A stretch of 10,372 nt of DNA from an uncultured Oscillospiraceae bacterium (GTDB lineage Bacteria > Bacillota > Clostridia > Oscillospirales > Oscillospiraceae), in the NCBI GenBank assembly GCA_900756495.1, contig CAAEKI010000033.1, forward strand, positions 1-10,372, in the 5' to 3' direction. Under the pieces are notes generated by a model that saw only the letters and a program-made list of their open reading frames with translations, was not told the DNA's origin and ran no database searches. The position numbers and the translations under genes were made by a program. Positions 1 to 6,396 of this stretch are shown piece after piece; the stretch's first letter is position 1, and each line of letters starts with the position of its first letter.

Positions 1-16
1 CCGCTCTTTTTTCTTG

Positions 17-42
17 GGTCTCTCTGAGCGTGATCAGAGACC
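17..42 (+). other. Possible hairpin in the trmK leader
   Basis: An imperfect inverted repeat lies 57 bases before the trmK start. The left arm GGTC-(TC)-TCTGA (17-27) can pair with TCAGAGACC (34-42), giving nine pairs with a two-base bulge and the loop GCGTGA. No U-run follows, so it is not a classical terminator. It could be part of a leader or mark the end of an upstream unit, which lies outside the window. In many Firmicutes the sigA/rpoD gene precedes trmK, but no coding part of it is visible in positions 1-98. Confidence 0.25.
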
Positions 43-98
43 TTTGCCATATGTTGATTCAGTACATTCAAAAACACCTTTGGGAGGGAGGCGGAGCT

Positions 99-812
99 AT
101 GCGACCTATTGAACTGACGCCCCGGCTGTTGTCTGTGGCTCATCTGGTACCTCTGGGAGCCCGTCTGGCGGATGTGGGGACCGATCACGCCTATCTGCCT
201 GCCTATCTGCTTCAGCAAGGGATCATTGATGCTGCATTGGCAACTGATCTTCGCCCCGGGCCCTTGGAGCGTGCAAGACAGACTGCCGAACGCTGTGGCC
301 TGATGGATCGCATCTCTTTCCGCCTGTGTGATGGACTGTCCGGAATTGCGCCGGAGGAGACTGATACAGTGGTGATTGCAGGTATGGGTGGGGAGACGAT
401 CGCCGCCATTCTGGCGGCCGCCCCATGGCTGCGCAGAGGGGCGTGCCGCCTCATCCTTCAGCCTATGAGCGCCCAGGATGATCTGCGCCGCTGGCTGAAT
501 GAAAATGGCTTTCAGATCATTCAGGAGGTCCTGAGCAGGGAGGGGGACAAGCTCTATCTGGCCCTTCTGGCTGCTGCAGGCGAGGATTCGCCTATGACTC
601 CGGCTGAGCTGTGGGCCGGACGCCAGTGCCCGGATATGGAGTCTCCGCTCCGCGGGGCATACCTCTCGGGTCTGCTGGAGAAAGCGGCGCGGGCCTTGAA
701 AGGACTGCGCTGTTCCTCGCGGGAAGCTGACCAGAGGCGGCTGAAGGAACTAGAGGAGATCTACAGGGGACTGATTACAATGAAGGAGGAGTGGGACAAG
801 TGGCAACCGTGA
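99..812 (+). CDS. trmK: tRNA (adenine(22)-N(1))-methyltransferase TrmK
   Basis: Class I SAM-dependent methyltransferase of the TrmK (B. subtilis YqfN) family, which methylates N1 of adenine 22 in the tRNA D-arm region, in the cytoplasm. The 237-residue product carries the SAM-binding motif DVGTDHAYLP at residues 25-34, the catalytic-region motif AGMGGE at 94-99 and QPM at 121-123. A charged, helical C-terminal part (about 185-235) fits the family's coiled-coil tail. The frame is open upstream to a GTG at 30, but the ATG at 99 follows a strong GGGAGGGAGG site (82-91) and begins with the family-typical MRPIELTPRL. The 3' end overlaps the next gene by 13 bases. This trmK-nif3 pairing is common in Firmicutes, which supports the assignment. 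No promoter is obvious in the first 98 bases, so it is probably cotranscribed with an upstream gene. Confidence 0.93.
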   Translation: MRPIELTPRLLSVAHLVPLGARLADVGTDHAYLPAYLLQQGIIDAALATDLRPGPLERARQTAERCGLMDRISFRLCDGLSGIAPEETDTVVIAGMGGETIAAILAAAPWLRRGACRLILQPMSAQDDLRRWLNENGFQIIQEVLSREGDKLYLALLAAAGEDSPMTPAELWAGRQCPDMESPLRGAYLSGLLEKAARALKGLRCSSREADQRRLKELEEIYRGLITMKEEWDKWQP

Positions 813-1597
813 GAGAGGTCTATCAATATCTGGACGGACTGTCTCCGTTCTCGCTCCAGATGGATTTTGACAACGCCGGTTTTTTGGTTGGGCGCGGAGA
901 GCAGAGCGCAGATAAAATCTTAGTCGCGCTGGACATTACTGAGGAGGTGGCTGCCGAAGCGGCCAGACTGGGCGCCGGGCTTATCGTCTCTCACCATCCG
1001 GTTATTTTCCACCCGGTCCGGGCGATCACTGACTCCGATCCCACAGGAAGGGTCCTGCTTATGCTGGCTGAACAGAAGATCGCCGCTATCTGTGCCCATA
1101 CCAATTTGGACGCAGTGTCAGGGGGAGTCAATGATGCGCTGGCCGCCAAGCTCGGATTAGAGGAGCTGGAACTGCTCCAGCCGGCTGGTATAGACGCCTC
1201 TGGACGCCCCTATGGTATCGGAAGGGTCGGCATGGTAAAAGGGGCGCCGGTCTATGCCCCGGCCTTTGCCGCATTTGTGAAAGAGGTTTTGGGCGCCAAT
1301 GGGGTACGCTATGTAGACGCTCACCGCCCTGTCCGCCGGGTGGCTGTTGGGGGTGGGGCCTGCGGCGACATGATTACCGATGCATTATCCCTTGGCTGTG
1401 ATACCTTTGTAACCGCCGACGTGAAGTACAACGGCTTTCTGGATGCAGCTGCGCTGGGCATCAATCTCATAGATGCCGGACATTTTCCCACGGAGAACGT
1501 GGTGATCCCTGTGCTCTGCAGATGGCTCGCTTCCGGGTTTCCTAATGCAGAAATTATTTCCTCTCAATGCCACAAAGAGGTCTTTTCCTACGCCTGA
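800..1597 (+). CDS. NIF3-family dinuclear-metal protein (GTP cyclohydrolase 1 type 2 homolog)
   Basis: Member of the widely conserved NIF3/YqfO family. These proteins form toroidal oligomers with a two-metal site, and their physiological function is not settled despite the 'GTP cyclohydrolase 1 type 2' label. The 265-residue product shows the metal-binding motifs SHHPVIFHP (His65, His66), HTNLD (100-104) and GHFPTE (227-232). The N-terminal stretch MDFDNAGFLVG is also typical. It is the short form: there is no long PII-like/CutA-like insertion of the kind found in B. subtilis YqfO, which is about 370 residues. Two in-frame GTG codons are possible starts. AAGGAGGA at 783-790 touches the first (791) but sits nine bases before the second (800), so 800 is chosen. 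The start overlaps the end of trmK, which suggests translational coupling. Confidence 0.9.
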   Translation: MATVREVYQYLDGLSPFSLQMDFDNAGFLVGRGEQSADKILVALDITEEVAAEAARLGAGLIVSHHPVIFHPVRAITDSDPTGRVLLMLAEQKIAAICAHTNLDAVSGGVNDALAAKLGLEELELLQPAGIDASGRPYGIGRVGMVKGAPVYAPAFAAFVKEVLGANGVRYVDAHRPVRRVAVGGGACGDMITDALSLGCDTFVTADVKYNGFLDAAALGINLIDAGHFPTENVVIPVLCRWLASGFPNAEIISSQCHKEVFSYA

Positions 1598-1601
1598 GGG
1601 G

Positions 1602-1630
1602 TTGTCAAGCGGGGATGAAAGTGATAAAAT
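1602..1630 (+). promoter_or_regulatory. Sigma-A-type promoter, extended -10, for the yebC unit
   Basis: TTGTCA (1602-1607) and TAAAAT (1625-1630) are separated by exactly 17 bases, with an extended -10 TG at 1622-1623. It lies in the 66-base gap between the nif3 stop and yebC, 33 bases before the yebC ATG. It suggests yebC starts a new transcript, although no terminator is visible after the nif3-family gene, so read-through is also possible. Confidence 0.7.
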
Positions 1631-1663
1631 AATTGCGCTAACTTTCGAGAAGGGAACGATACT

Positions 1664-2395
1664 ATGTCAGGACATTCCAAATGGCACAATATCCAGAAGA
1701 CGAAGGGCGCGGCTGACGCCAAACGTTCTCAGATATTCACCAAGATCGCCCGCGAGATGATTGTAGCGGTCAAGACCGGCGGCAGCGGAGATCCTGCTAA
1801 CAACTCCCGCCTGGCCACCGTGATTGCAAAGGCCAAGGCCGCCAATATGCCAAACGACAATATTAAACGCACCATTGACAAGGCCTTGGGGTCCGGCAAT
1901 GCCGACGCCTATGAGAATGTCACATATGAAGGCTATGGCCCCTCTGGTGTGGCCGTCATTGTAGACGCGCTGACAGACAACCGCAATCGAACCGCACCTG
2001 AGGTGCGCCATCTGCTGGATAAGTACGGCAAGGGCCTGGGGGCTACCGGCTGCGTCTCATGGTCCTTCGATCGCAAGGGCGTGATCGTCATCGAGAAAGA
2101 AGATCTGGATGAGGATACCGTCATGATGGACGCTCTGGACGCCGGCGCTTCCGACATGGAGGCCGATGACGAGTGCTTTGAGGTGACCTGTGAGCCTGAC
2201 GTATTCAACGACGTAGTCTCCGCTCTGGAGGAAAAGGGATATGTCTTCGCCTCCGCGGAAATTGACATGGTGCCTCAGAACTATGTCAAGCTGGAGAATG
2301 AGGACGACATCAAGAATATGGAGAAGCTCATCGATCTGTTGGAGGAGAACGACGACGTCCAGAATGTCTGGCACAACTGGGATAACGAGGGCTAA
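1664..2395 (+). CDS. yebC: YebC/PmpR (TACO1) family translation factor
   Basis: Probable YebC-family protein of 243 residues. The family was first annotated as a DNA-binding transcriptional regulator. Work on bacterial YebC proteins and mitochondrial TACO1 points instead to a ribosome-associated role that relieves stalling at difficult proline-rich sequences. The N-terminus [11 protein letters not shown] followed by KGAADAKR is the family signature. Further conserved blocks are YGPSGVA (91-97) and TDNRNRT (104-110). The C-terminal half is very acidic, as usual. Length matches the family norm (about 240). The ATG follows GAGAAGGGA (1647-1655) at good spacing and lies downstream of a clear promoter. 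The cupin gene begins four bases after the stop codon and very likely shares the mRNA. Confidence 0.93.
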   Translation: MSGHSKWHNIQKTKGAADAKRSQIFTKIAREMIVAVKTGGSGDPANNSRLATVIAKAKAANMPNDNIKRTIDKALGSGNADAYENVTYEGYGPSGVAVIVDALTDNRNRTAPEVRHLLDKYGKGLGATGCVSWSFDRKGVIVIEKEDLDEDTVMMDALDAGASDMEADDECFEVTCEPDVFNDVVSALEEKGYVFASAEIDMVPQNYVKLENEDDIKNMEKLIDLLEENDDVQNVWHNWDNEG

Positions 2396-2398
2396 AAT

Positions 2399-2746
2399 AT
2401 GCTGCGCAGAAGAGATGAGCAGATTCGGAAAGAACTGCCTGCGTTTAAGGGCGGAAAAGGCGCCGTTCAAGTTTCTGTCCTGCTTACCTCGGAGGAACTG
2501 CTTGGAAAAGGGCGTGTATTCAACCGCATGGTATTGGAGCAGGGCAGTTCTATCGGTCCCCACACCCATGAGGGAGACGCTGAGATTTTTTATATTCTCA
2601 GTGGCCGTGGAGTGGCTCATGACGACGGCAGGGAAGTGGTGCTGGAGCCTGGAGATCTGCTCTATACCGGGGATGGACATTCCCATGACCTGCGCAACGA
2701 CGAGGCCGATCCGCTGGAGTTTTTGGCGGTGATTCTCTATACATAA
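2399..2746 (+). CDS. Small single-domain cupin protein
   Basis: A 115-residue protein consisting almost entirely of one cupin 2-type beta-barrel. Motif 1 is complete: His55-x-His57, Glu62 and Gly69 within GPHTHEGDAEIFYILSG, matching HxHx4Ex6G. Motif 2 reads G85-x5-G-x-G-x2-H96-x3-N100, the usual pattern with the customary proline replaced by glycine. The four expected metal ligands (three His, one Glu) are all present, so it should bind a divalent metal. Substrate and reaction cannot be told from sequence: small cupins include dioxygenases, isomerases and sugar-binding sensors. The gene starts four bases after the yebC stop, with GAGGG (2387-2391) inside the end of yebC as ribosome site, and is followed by a strong terminator, so it is the last gene of the yebC transcript. 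No signal peptide is seen. Confidence 0.85.
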   Translation: MLRRRDEQIRKELPAFKGGKGAVQVSVLLTSEELLGKGRVFNRMVLEQGSSIGPHTHEGDAEIFYILSGRGVAHDDGREVVLEPGDLLYTGDGHSHDLRNDEADPLEFLAVILYT

Positions 2747-2765
2747 TACATAAGTGTAAAGATAT

Positions 2766-2808
2766 AAGGTCCGCACTCCTGTTGCAGGAGTGCGGACCTT
2801 GCCGTTTT
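2766..2808 (+). terminator. Rho-independent terminator after the yebC-cupin unit
   Basis: A perfect 16-bp inverted repeat (2766-2781 pairs with 2785-2800) closes a three-base TTG loop and is followed by TTTT (2805-2808). The stem is unusually long and fully matched. On the opposite strand the hairpin is followed by a weak T-rich stretch, so it may also stop transcripts from the decayed gene on the right. Confidence 0.9.
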
Positions 2809-3283
2809 ATTGACTGAGTGGGTGCTTGGCAACAAATTTTTTCACGTTTAACAGCAGCATCAGGAGGATTGCAATAACAAATAGAATACCGGAGATGAGA
2901 TAGGCCCCCTGAAGAGAGCCTCCGGTCAGGATCATGCCAAAGGCGATGACAGAGAACCCGGACATGCGCCCTGCGGTAAAAATGATGGTCAGCGGGGTTT
3001 GGGCCTTCATGAAGTCGGCCTAGCCAAAGAGCGAAGCTCACAGGGAGACAGGCCAGTTGGCAGCACCGCCGATACACCGGTAGAACAGGAAGATAGAGAG
3101 AAACCTGATAGGCACATTATAGTTGAAGGCGGCAGCGGATGTGGTAAAATTTGGGTTCGTCGTTCTGTTTGCAAGGTTGTCCCGCAGCTACTCCAGAGGG
3201 TATTGCTGCCAGAGTACCCTGACGCCGGGGTGATGTCTGTGGAGTGACAGAGTGAGTACCAGAGTGAGATGCCGAATTTCCAT
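2807..3283 (-). pseudogene. Decayed membrane-protein gene (possibly MFS-type transporter)
   Basis: This 477-base stretch looks like the wreck of a membrane-protein gene. An ATG at 3283, six bases after a strong GAGGAGGG site (3290-3297), opens a frame that ends after 31 codons at 3188. A shifted frame further on contains hydrophobic sequence (NVPIRFLSIFLFYRCIGGAA) interrupted by two stops. That same frame then becomes a 67-codon open stretch at 2807-3010 with about two transmembrane segments and a basic tail. Its TGGSLQGAYLISGILFVIA region recalls the last two helices of major facilitator transporters, which is a guess from pattern and not a firm match. The start of the 67-codon piece has no ribosome site, so it is more likely a remnant than a small protein. 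At 159 codons the whole is far shorter than a transporter, implying a large internal deletion plus frameshifts. Confidence 0.55.
3188..3283 (-). CDS. 31-residue open frame with strong ribosome site (probable pseudogene start)
   Basis: ATG at 3283 preceded by GAGGAGGG with a six-base gap, one of the best ribosome sites in the window, opens a 31-codon frame beginning MEIRHLTLVLTLSL, followed by a His/Arg-rich stretch. I recognise no family. The hydrophobic start could be the first helix of the membrane protein whose decayed tail lies at 2807-3010, so it is most likely the surviving 5' end of that pseudogene. It sits 29 bases past the rnpB terminator hairpin, and no promoter of its own was identified, so expression is doubtful. 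Confidence 0.3.
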   Translation of the reverse strand: MEIRHLTLVLTLSLHRHHPGVRVLWQQYPLE

Positions 3284-3311
3284 AGGGTTCCCTCCTCACC
3301 GGCAAATATAT

Positions 3312-3346
3312 AAAAGGGCGCCTCCAACAGGAGCACGCCCTTTTTT
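3312..3346 (-). terminator. Terminator of rnpB (probably bidirectional)
   Basis: The inverted repeat AAAAGGGCG / CGCCCTTTT has an inner CTCC-AACA-GGAG stem-loop and a small asymmetric bulge. Read on the minus strand it lies just after the rnpB 3' end and is followed by TTTTATATATTT. Read on the plus strand it is followed by a run of six T's (3341-3346). It therefore probably ends the rnpB transcript and can block transcription from both sides. Confidence 0.8.
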
Positions 3347-3355
3347 CTAAAAAAT

Positions 3356-3704
3356 GCAAGCAAGCCTATAAGCCGGGTTCTGTCCTTTAAGACAGCCATC
3401 TATCTAGGCACGCTGTTGCCGGCGTGCTCCAGCCGCCTCCTCGGAGCGGTCGGGCCAACCACATGCTCCTCCACGGCGTTGCTCCGGATAGAGTTTACAG
3501 CGACGGACGCTTCCACGCCGTCGGATGGTCTCTTACCTCCATCTTTCCACCCTTACCGCGCCGGTGCGCGGCGGTTTATCTCTGTTGCACTTTTCCTGGG
3601 GTCGCCCCCGGCGGGTGTTACCCGTTATCCTTGCCCTATGGAGCCCGGACTTTCCTCACGTGCAGGCCTTTCGCCCCGCCCGCGCGGCTGTCCAGCTTAC
3701 TTGC
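3356..3704 (-). ncRNA. rnpB: RNase P RNA (bacterial, catalytic M1-type RNA)
   Basis: Catalytic RNA of ribonuclease P, which removes the 5' leader from precursor tRNAs together with the small RnpA protein. Two hallmark blocks are seen on the minus strand: GAGGAAAGTCCGGGCTCC near the 5' end and ACAGAACCCGGCTTAT near the 3' end. The ends are set by helix P1, where GCAAGTAAGC at the 5' end (3704-3695) pairs with GCTTGCTTGC at the 3' end (3365-3356), with one G-U pair. The resulting length of about 349 bases fits a bacterial RNase P RNA. Sequence such as GATAACGGGTAACACCCG and AGGGTGGAAAGATGG also fits the family. True ends may differ by a few bases. A near-consensus promoter lies directly upstream and a terminator directly downstream, so it is an independent transcript. 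Open frames crossing this region are incidental. Confidence 0.95.
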
Positions 3705-3710
3705 AGGGGT

Positions 3711-3739
3711 ATTGTAACGGATTTCACTGCAATTGTCAA
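3711..3739 (-). promoter_or_regulatory. Sigma-A promoter of rnpB
   Basis: On the minus strand, consensus TTGACA (3739-3734) and TACAAT (3716-3711) are exactly 17 bases apart. The -10 box ends seven bases before the predicted 5' end of the RNA, the distance expected for the transcription start. Such a near-consensus promoter suits a stable RNA. The -35 box is centred in a 13-base dyad, CAATTG-T-CAATTG (3730-3742). Confidence 0.93.
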
Positions 3740-3765
3740 TTGGAGAAGGTCAATGTTTCGGCGCA

Positions 3766-4281
3766 CTAAAACGGTCGCTTAACGGAAAATACCAGATGAG
3801 GCATCTCAAAACCATAGTAGTGTTTGACAAACGAGGTTTTTACCGTCATGCCATTTCGCGCGGCTACCCTCTGCGATGCGCCATTATTATCGCGGATAAT
3901 GGAATAGACCTCGTCAGCCTGCAGCGTCTCAAACGCATATTCTTTACAGGCAACGGCTGCTTCTGTGGCATATCCGTGGTGCCAGAAGGCCTTTTGAAAC
4001 AGATACCCGACTTCCAACACCTGCCCGCCGGGAACCTGTTGCATTGTGAGCCCGCACTGCCCAATCATTTCGTTGGTCTTTTTCAGAATAGCAGCCCACA
4101 GGCCGAATCCATAGATACGGTAACGGGAGATCTGACGATCCAGCCATTCCTGAACTTCATTATCGGTGAAGGCGTGCTCATAGGCGTACATGACCTCCTC
4201 ATCCTGCAGGATTTTACACAGTGCCTCATAATCTCCCTGGTTCATTTCCCGCAGATAGAGCCGGTCTGTCTTGATGATCAA
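3766..4281 (-). CDS. GNAT-family N-acetyltransferase, RimJ/RimL-like
   Basis: A 171-residue GCN5-related acetyltransferase that should move an acetyl group from acetyl-CoA to an amine. The start TDRLYLREMNQGDYEAL is typical of the Acetyltransf_3 (RimJ/RimL) branch, which acts on protein N-termini or small amines. The acetyl-CoA loop is the QKAFWHHGYATEAA block (96-109), followed by the usual NNGASQRVAARNGM segment (132-145). The substrate cannot be predicted. No ATG is available at the front of the domain. The start is taken as TTG at 4281, supported by GAAGGGGG upstream at good spacing. It follows the other acetyltransferase by 27 bases on the same strand and is probably cotranscribed with it. 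Its stop lies 27 bases before the -35 of rnpB. Confidence 0.85.
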   Translation of the reverse strand: MIIKTDRLYLREMNQGDYEALCKILQDEEVMYAYEHAFTDNEVQEWLDRQISRYRIYGFGLWAAILKKTNEMIGQCGLTMQQVPGGQVLEVGYLFQKAFWHHGYATEAAVACKEYAFETLQADEVYSIIRDNNGASQRVAARNGMTVKTSFVKHYYGFEMPHLVFSVKRPF

Positions 4282-4308
4282 GATTGAATCCCCCTTCTAC
4301 ATATACGC

Positions 4309-4791
4309 TCACAATATTTTTTCCATCCCGATTTTCTGGATTTCAAGGCCTGCTTTTTCATAAAATTTTACGGCATCCACATTGCCGGCCCAAACATTAA
4401 GGGTTACATTATAGCAGCCGGTCTTCTTGGCATAATCTAAAACAGATTCATATAGGGCTTTCCCGATATGGGTGCCTCGAGCGCTCTCATCGACACATAA
4501 ATCGTCGATATAGAGGGTCTTGATGTCTGTCATATTATTGTGATTGATATATTGCTGGTGTACACAAAATGCGTAACCCAAAGTATCGCCGTCTCTTTCC
4601 GCAACAAAGACCGGTCTCTTGCCGTCCGCTATGATTTCTTTTAGTTCTTCATCGGTGTATTTCTTTGCACCGGCCTTAAACAAGTCAGGGCGGACATCGC
4701 TATGTACCTTATGCACCTCAAAAAGCAATTTGCTGATGACAGGAATATCGCGCTCTTTTGCACGACGTACTGCTACTTCACCTATGGACAT
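4309..4791 (-). CDS. GNAT-family N-acetyltransferase
   Basis: A 160-residue protein with one complete GNAT domain. Features are the N-terminal VRRAKERDIPVISKLL helix, a central beta segment ending LYIDDLCVDES (93-103), the acetyl-CoA-binding motif RGTHIGKALYE (105-115), and the C-terminal NVWAGNVDAVKFYEKAGLE block (132-150), where the tyrosine of FYEKAG is the usual general acid. The acceptor substrate is unknown. The frame stays open for 57 more codons upstream, but the ATG at 4791 is chosen. It has GGGAGGAG at correct spacing, begins just before the domain, and lies downstream of a good promoter (4829-4858), so a start at 4962 would precede the transcript. It is the first gene of a two-gene acetyltransferase unit transcribed divergently from murD. 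Confidence 0.87.
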   Translation of the reverse strand: MSIGEVAVRRAKERDIPVISKLLFEVHKVHSDVRPDLFKAGAKKYTDEELKEIIADGKRPVFVAERDGDTLGYAFCVHQQYINHNNMTDIKTLYIDDLCVDESARGTHIGKALYESVLDYAKKTGCYNVTLNVWAGNVDAVKFYEKAGLEIQKIGMEKIL

Positions 4792-4828
4792 CCTAATCTC
4801 CTCCCAAAGTTCCAAGTCTGTAAATGAG

Positions 4829-4858
4829 ATTATACCATAAGCGGCAATTCCGTCACAA
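4829..4858 (-). promoter_or_regulatory. Promoter of the GNAT pair, extended -10
   Basis: On the minus strand, TTGTGA (4858-4853) and a perfect TATAAT (4834-4829) are 18 bases apart, with TGG directly before the -10 box (extended -10). It lies 37 bases before the ATG at 4791 and settles the start choice for the first acetyltransferase. About 70 bases separate its -35 from that of the divergent murD promoter. Confidence 0.8.
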
Positions 4859-4929
4859 GGCATATGATCGGACGTACCGATAACTTCGATTAGATATCCC
4901 TCAAGGCAGACGATCTCCGCCGCTTTCGA

Positions 4930-4958
4930 TTGAAATTTTTCCTTACATGGGATATAAT
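4930..4958 (+). promoter_or_regulatory. Sigma-A promoter of the murD operon
   Basis: TTGAAA (4930-4935) and a perfect TATAAT (4953-4958) are separated by 17 bases. Transcription should begin near 4965, about 30 bases before the murD start codon, which rules out the in-frame ATG at 4947 because it lies upstream of that point. It probably drives murD and the following peptidase genes, since no terminator is seen between them. Confidence 0.87.
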
Positions 4959-4994
4959 ACATTGGTTAAACTGACGCAAGGGAGGAACATGCGT

Positions 4995-6383
4995 ATGAGT
5001 TCCACCATTCAAAGCTATCTGGCCGCCCTGCGCGGCAAACGGGTTGCAGTTGTCGGGATTGGAGTTTCCAATACCCCGCTGATCAAGATGCTGCTGCGTT
5101 CCGGTGTGGAGGTATCCGCCTGCGACAGGCGCGTCCGGGAGGACTTTGCCGGCCGCGCGGAGGAGCTGGAGAGTCTTGGGGCAGTGCTGTATCTGGGGGA
5201 GGACTACCTGGAGCACCTGGAGGGCGCAGATGTTATTTTCCGTACGCCGGGCCTGCGGCCTGACGTACCTCAGCTGGAGGCCGCCAGAAAGCGGGGGGCC
5301 GTGATTACCTCAGAGATGGAGGTGTTCTTTGAGGTCTGTCCCTGTACGACTGTCGCTGTTACCGGCAGCGATGGGAAGACCACCACCACCACTATCATCG
5401 CCGGGCTCCTGAAAGCCGCCGGAAAGACTGTCTATGTAGGTGGAAATATTGGAAAGCCTCTGCTGCCCGATGTGGACGGCATGGAAAAAGGGGATATTGC
5501 CGTATTGGAGCTCTCCTCTTTCCAGCTTATGACCATGGACAGAAGTCCCAACGTAGCTGTGGTCACCAATCTGGCCCCCAACCACTTGGATGTGCATAAG
5601 TCCATGAGCGAGTACATCGCTGCAAAGGAGCATATCTTCACGTATCAATCGCCGGGAGATCTGGCTGTCTTCAATCAGGACAATGAGATTACCCGGCAGT
5701 TTGCCGCTGCCGCCAGGGGGCGGGTAACCCTTTTCAGCCGCCGTGAGGAATTGAAAGCGGGAGTCTTTGTCCGCCAAGGTGCAATTTGGGCCGCCGATGG
5801 CGCTCAGGAACGGGAGGTGCTGCCTCTCTCTGACATTCTGCTGCCAGGTGAGCACAATGTGGAGAATTATATGGCGGCAATTGCCGCCGTAGCGGGTTTT
5901 GTCCCCGATGAGACCATCCGCGCCTTTGCCAAAAAGTTTGGCGGCGTGGAGCACCGCATTGAGCTGGTGCGCACGCTGAACGGCGTGCGCTACTATAACG
6001 ACTCCATCGCCTCCAGCCCCACCCGCACCATCGCTGGATTGCGTTCCTTCCCGAATAAAGTTATCCTGATCGCCGGTGGATATGATAAGCATATCCCCTT
6101 TGATGTGTTGGGGCCTGAGATAAGAGAGCATGTAAAGGCACTTTTCCTCACAGGGGATACCGCTGGGAAAATCCGATCCGCCGTGGAGGGAACTTCCGGT
6201 TATACCGGAGACAATCCGCCCATAACAGAGATTGACGACTTTGATGAGGCCGTTCTGGCCGCGCACCGTCTGGCACAGCCCGGCGATGTGGTCATTCTCT
6301 CGCCTGCCTGTGCCTCTTTTGACCGGTTTAAGAATTTTATGGAGCGAGGGGCGGCATTCAAAAAGATTATCTATGAATTGTAG
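4995..6383 (+). CDS. murD: UDP-N-acetylmuramoyl-L-alanine--D-glutamate ligase MurD
   Basis: Cytoplasmic ATP-dependent Mur ligase that adds D-glutamate to UDP-MurNAc-L-alanine, the second amino-acid step of peptidoglycan precursor synthesis. The 462-residue product has all three domains: an N-terminal Rossmann-like UDP-binding domain (RVAVVGIGVSN, 16-26), the ATPase domain with P-loop TGSDGKTTTT (123-132), NHLDVH (196-201) and the likely carbamylated Lys211 in YIAAKEHIF, then HNVEN (287-291), EHRIE (319-323), and the C-terminal D-Glu-binding domain with LSPACASFDRFKNF (435-448). Length is normal. ATG codons at 4989 and 4995 are both possible. GGAGGA (4981-4986) is eight bases from 4995 and only two from 4989, so 4995 is preferred. 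It is the first gene of a probable operon, and the next gene's ribosome site overlaps its stop. It is unusual that no mraY, ftsW or other mur gene flanks it here. Confidence 0.95.
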   Translation: MSSTIQSYLAALRGKRVAVVGIGVSNTPLIKMLLRSGVEVSACDRRVREDFAGRAEELESLGAVLYLGEDYLEHLEGADVIFRTPGLRPDVPQLEAARKRGAVITSEMEVFFEVCPCTTVAVTGSDGKTTTTTIIAGLLKAAGKTVYVGGNIGKPLLPDVDGMEKGDIAVLELSSFQLMTMDRSPNVAVVTNLAPNHLDVHKSMSEYIAAKEHIFTYQSPGDLAVFNQDNEITRQFAAAARGRVTLFSRREELKAGVFVRQGAIWAADGAQEREVLPLSDILLPGEHNVENYMAAIAAVAGFVPDETIRAFAKKFGGVEHRIELVRTLNGVRYYNDSIASSPTRTIAGLRSFPNKVILIAGGYDKHIPFDVLGPEIREHVKALFLTGDTAGKIRSAVEGTSGYTGDNPPITEIDDFDEAVLAAHRLAQPGDVVILSPACASFDRFKNFMERGAAFKKIIYEL

Positions 6384-6396
6384 AGGAGTGAAGCAC

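Noticed and set aside
2057..2776. 239-codon minus-strand frame opposite yebC and the cupin
   Set aside because: It runs through the terminator hairpin, is antisense to two confident genes and has no domain signal.
3416..3782. Plus-strand open frames across 3416-3782
   Set aside because: They lie mostly opposite the rnpB RNA, whose conserved blocks, promoter and terminator explain the sequence.
4792..4962. 57-codon upstream extension of the first acetyltransferase
   Set aside because: It precedes the extended -10 promoter and the Shine-Dalgarno site of the ATG at 4791, and the added residues do not look like part of a GNAT domain.
4947..4994. Upstream ATG for murD at 4947
   Set aside because: It overlaps the -10 box of the murD promoter, so it would not be in the transcript.
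6232..6396. N-terminal extension of M42 paralog 1 into murD
   Set aside because: It is out-of-frame sequence of murD; the M42 domain and its ribosome site begin after the murD stop.
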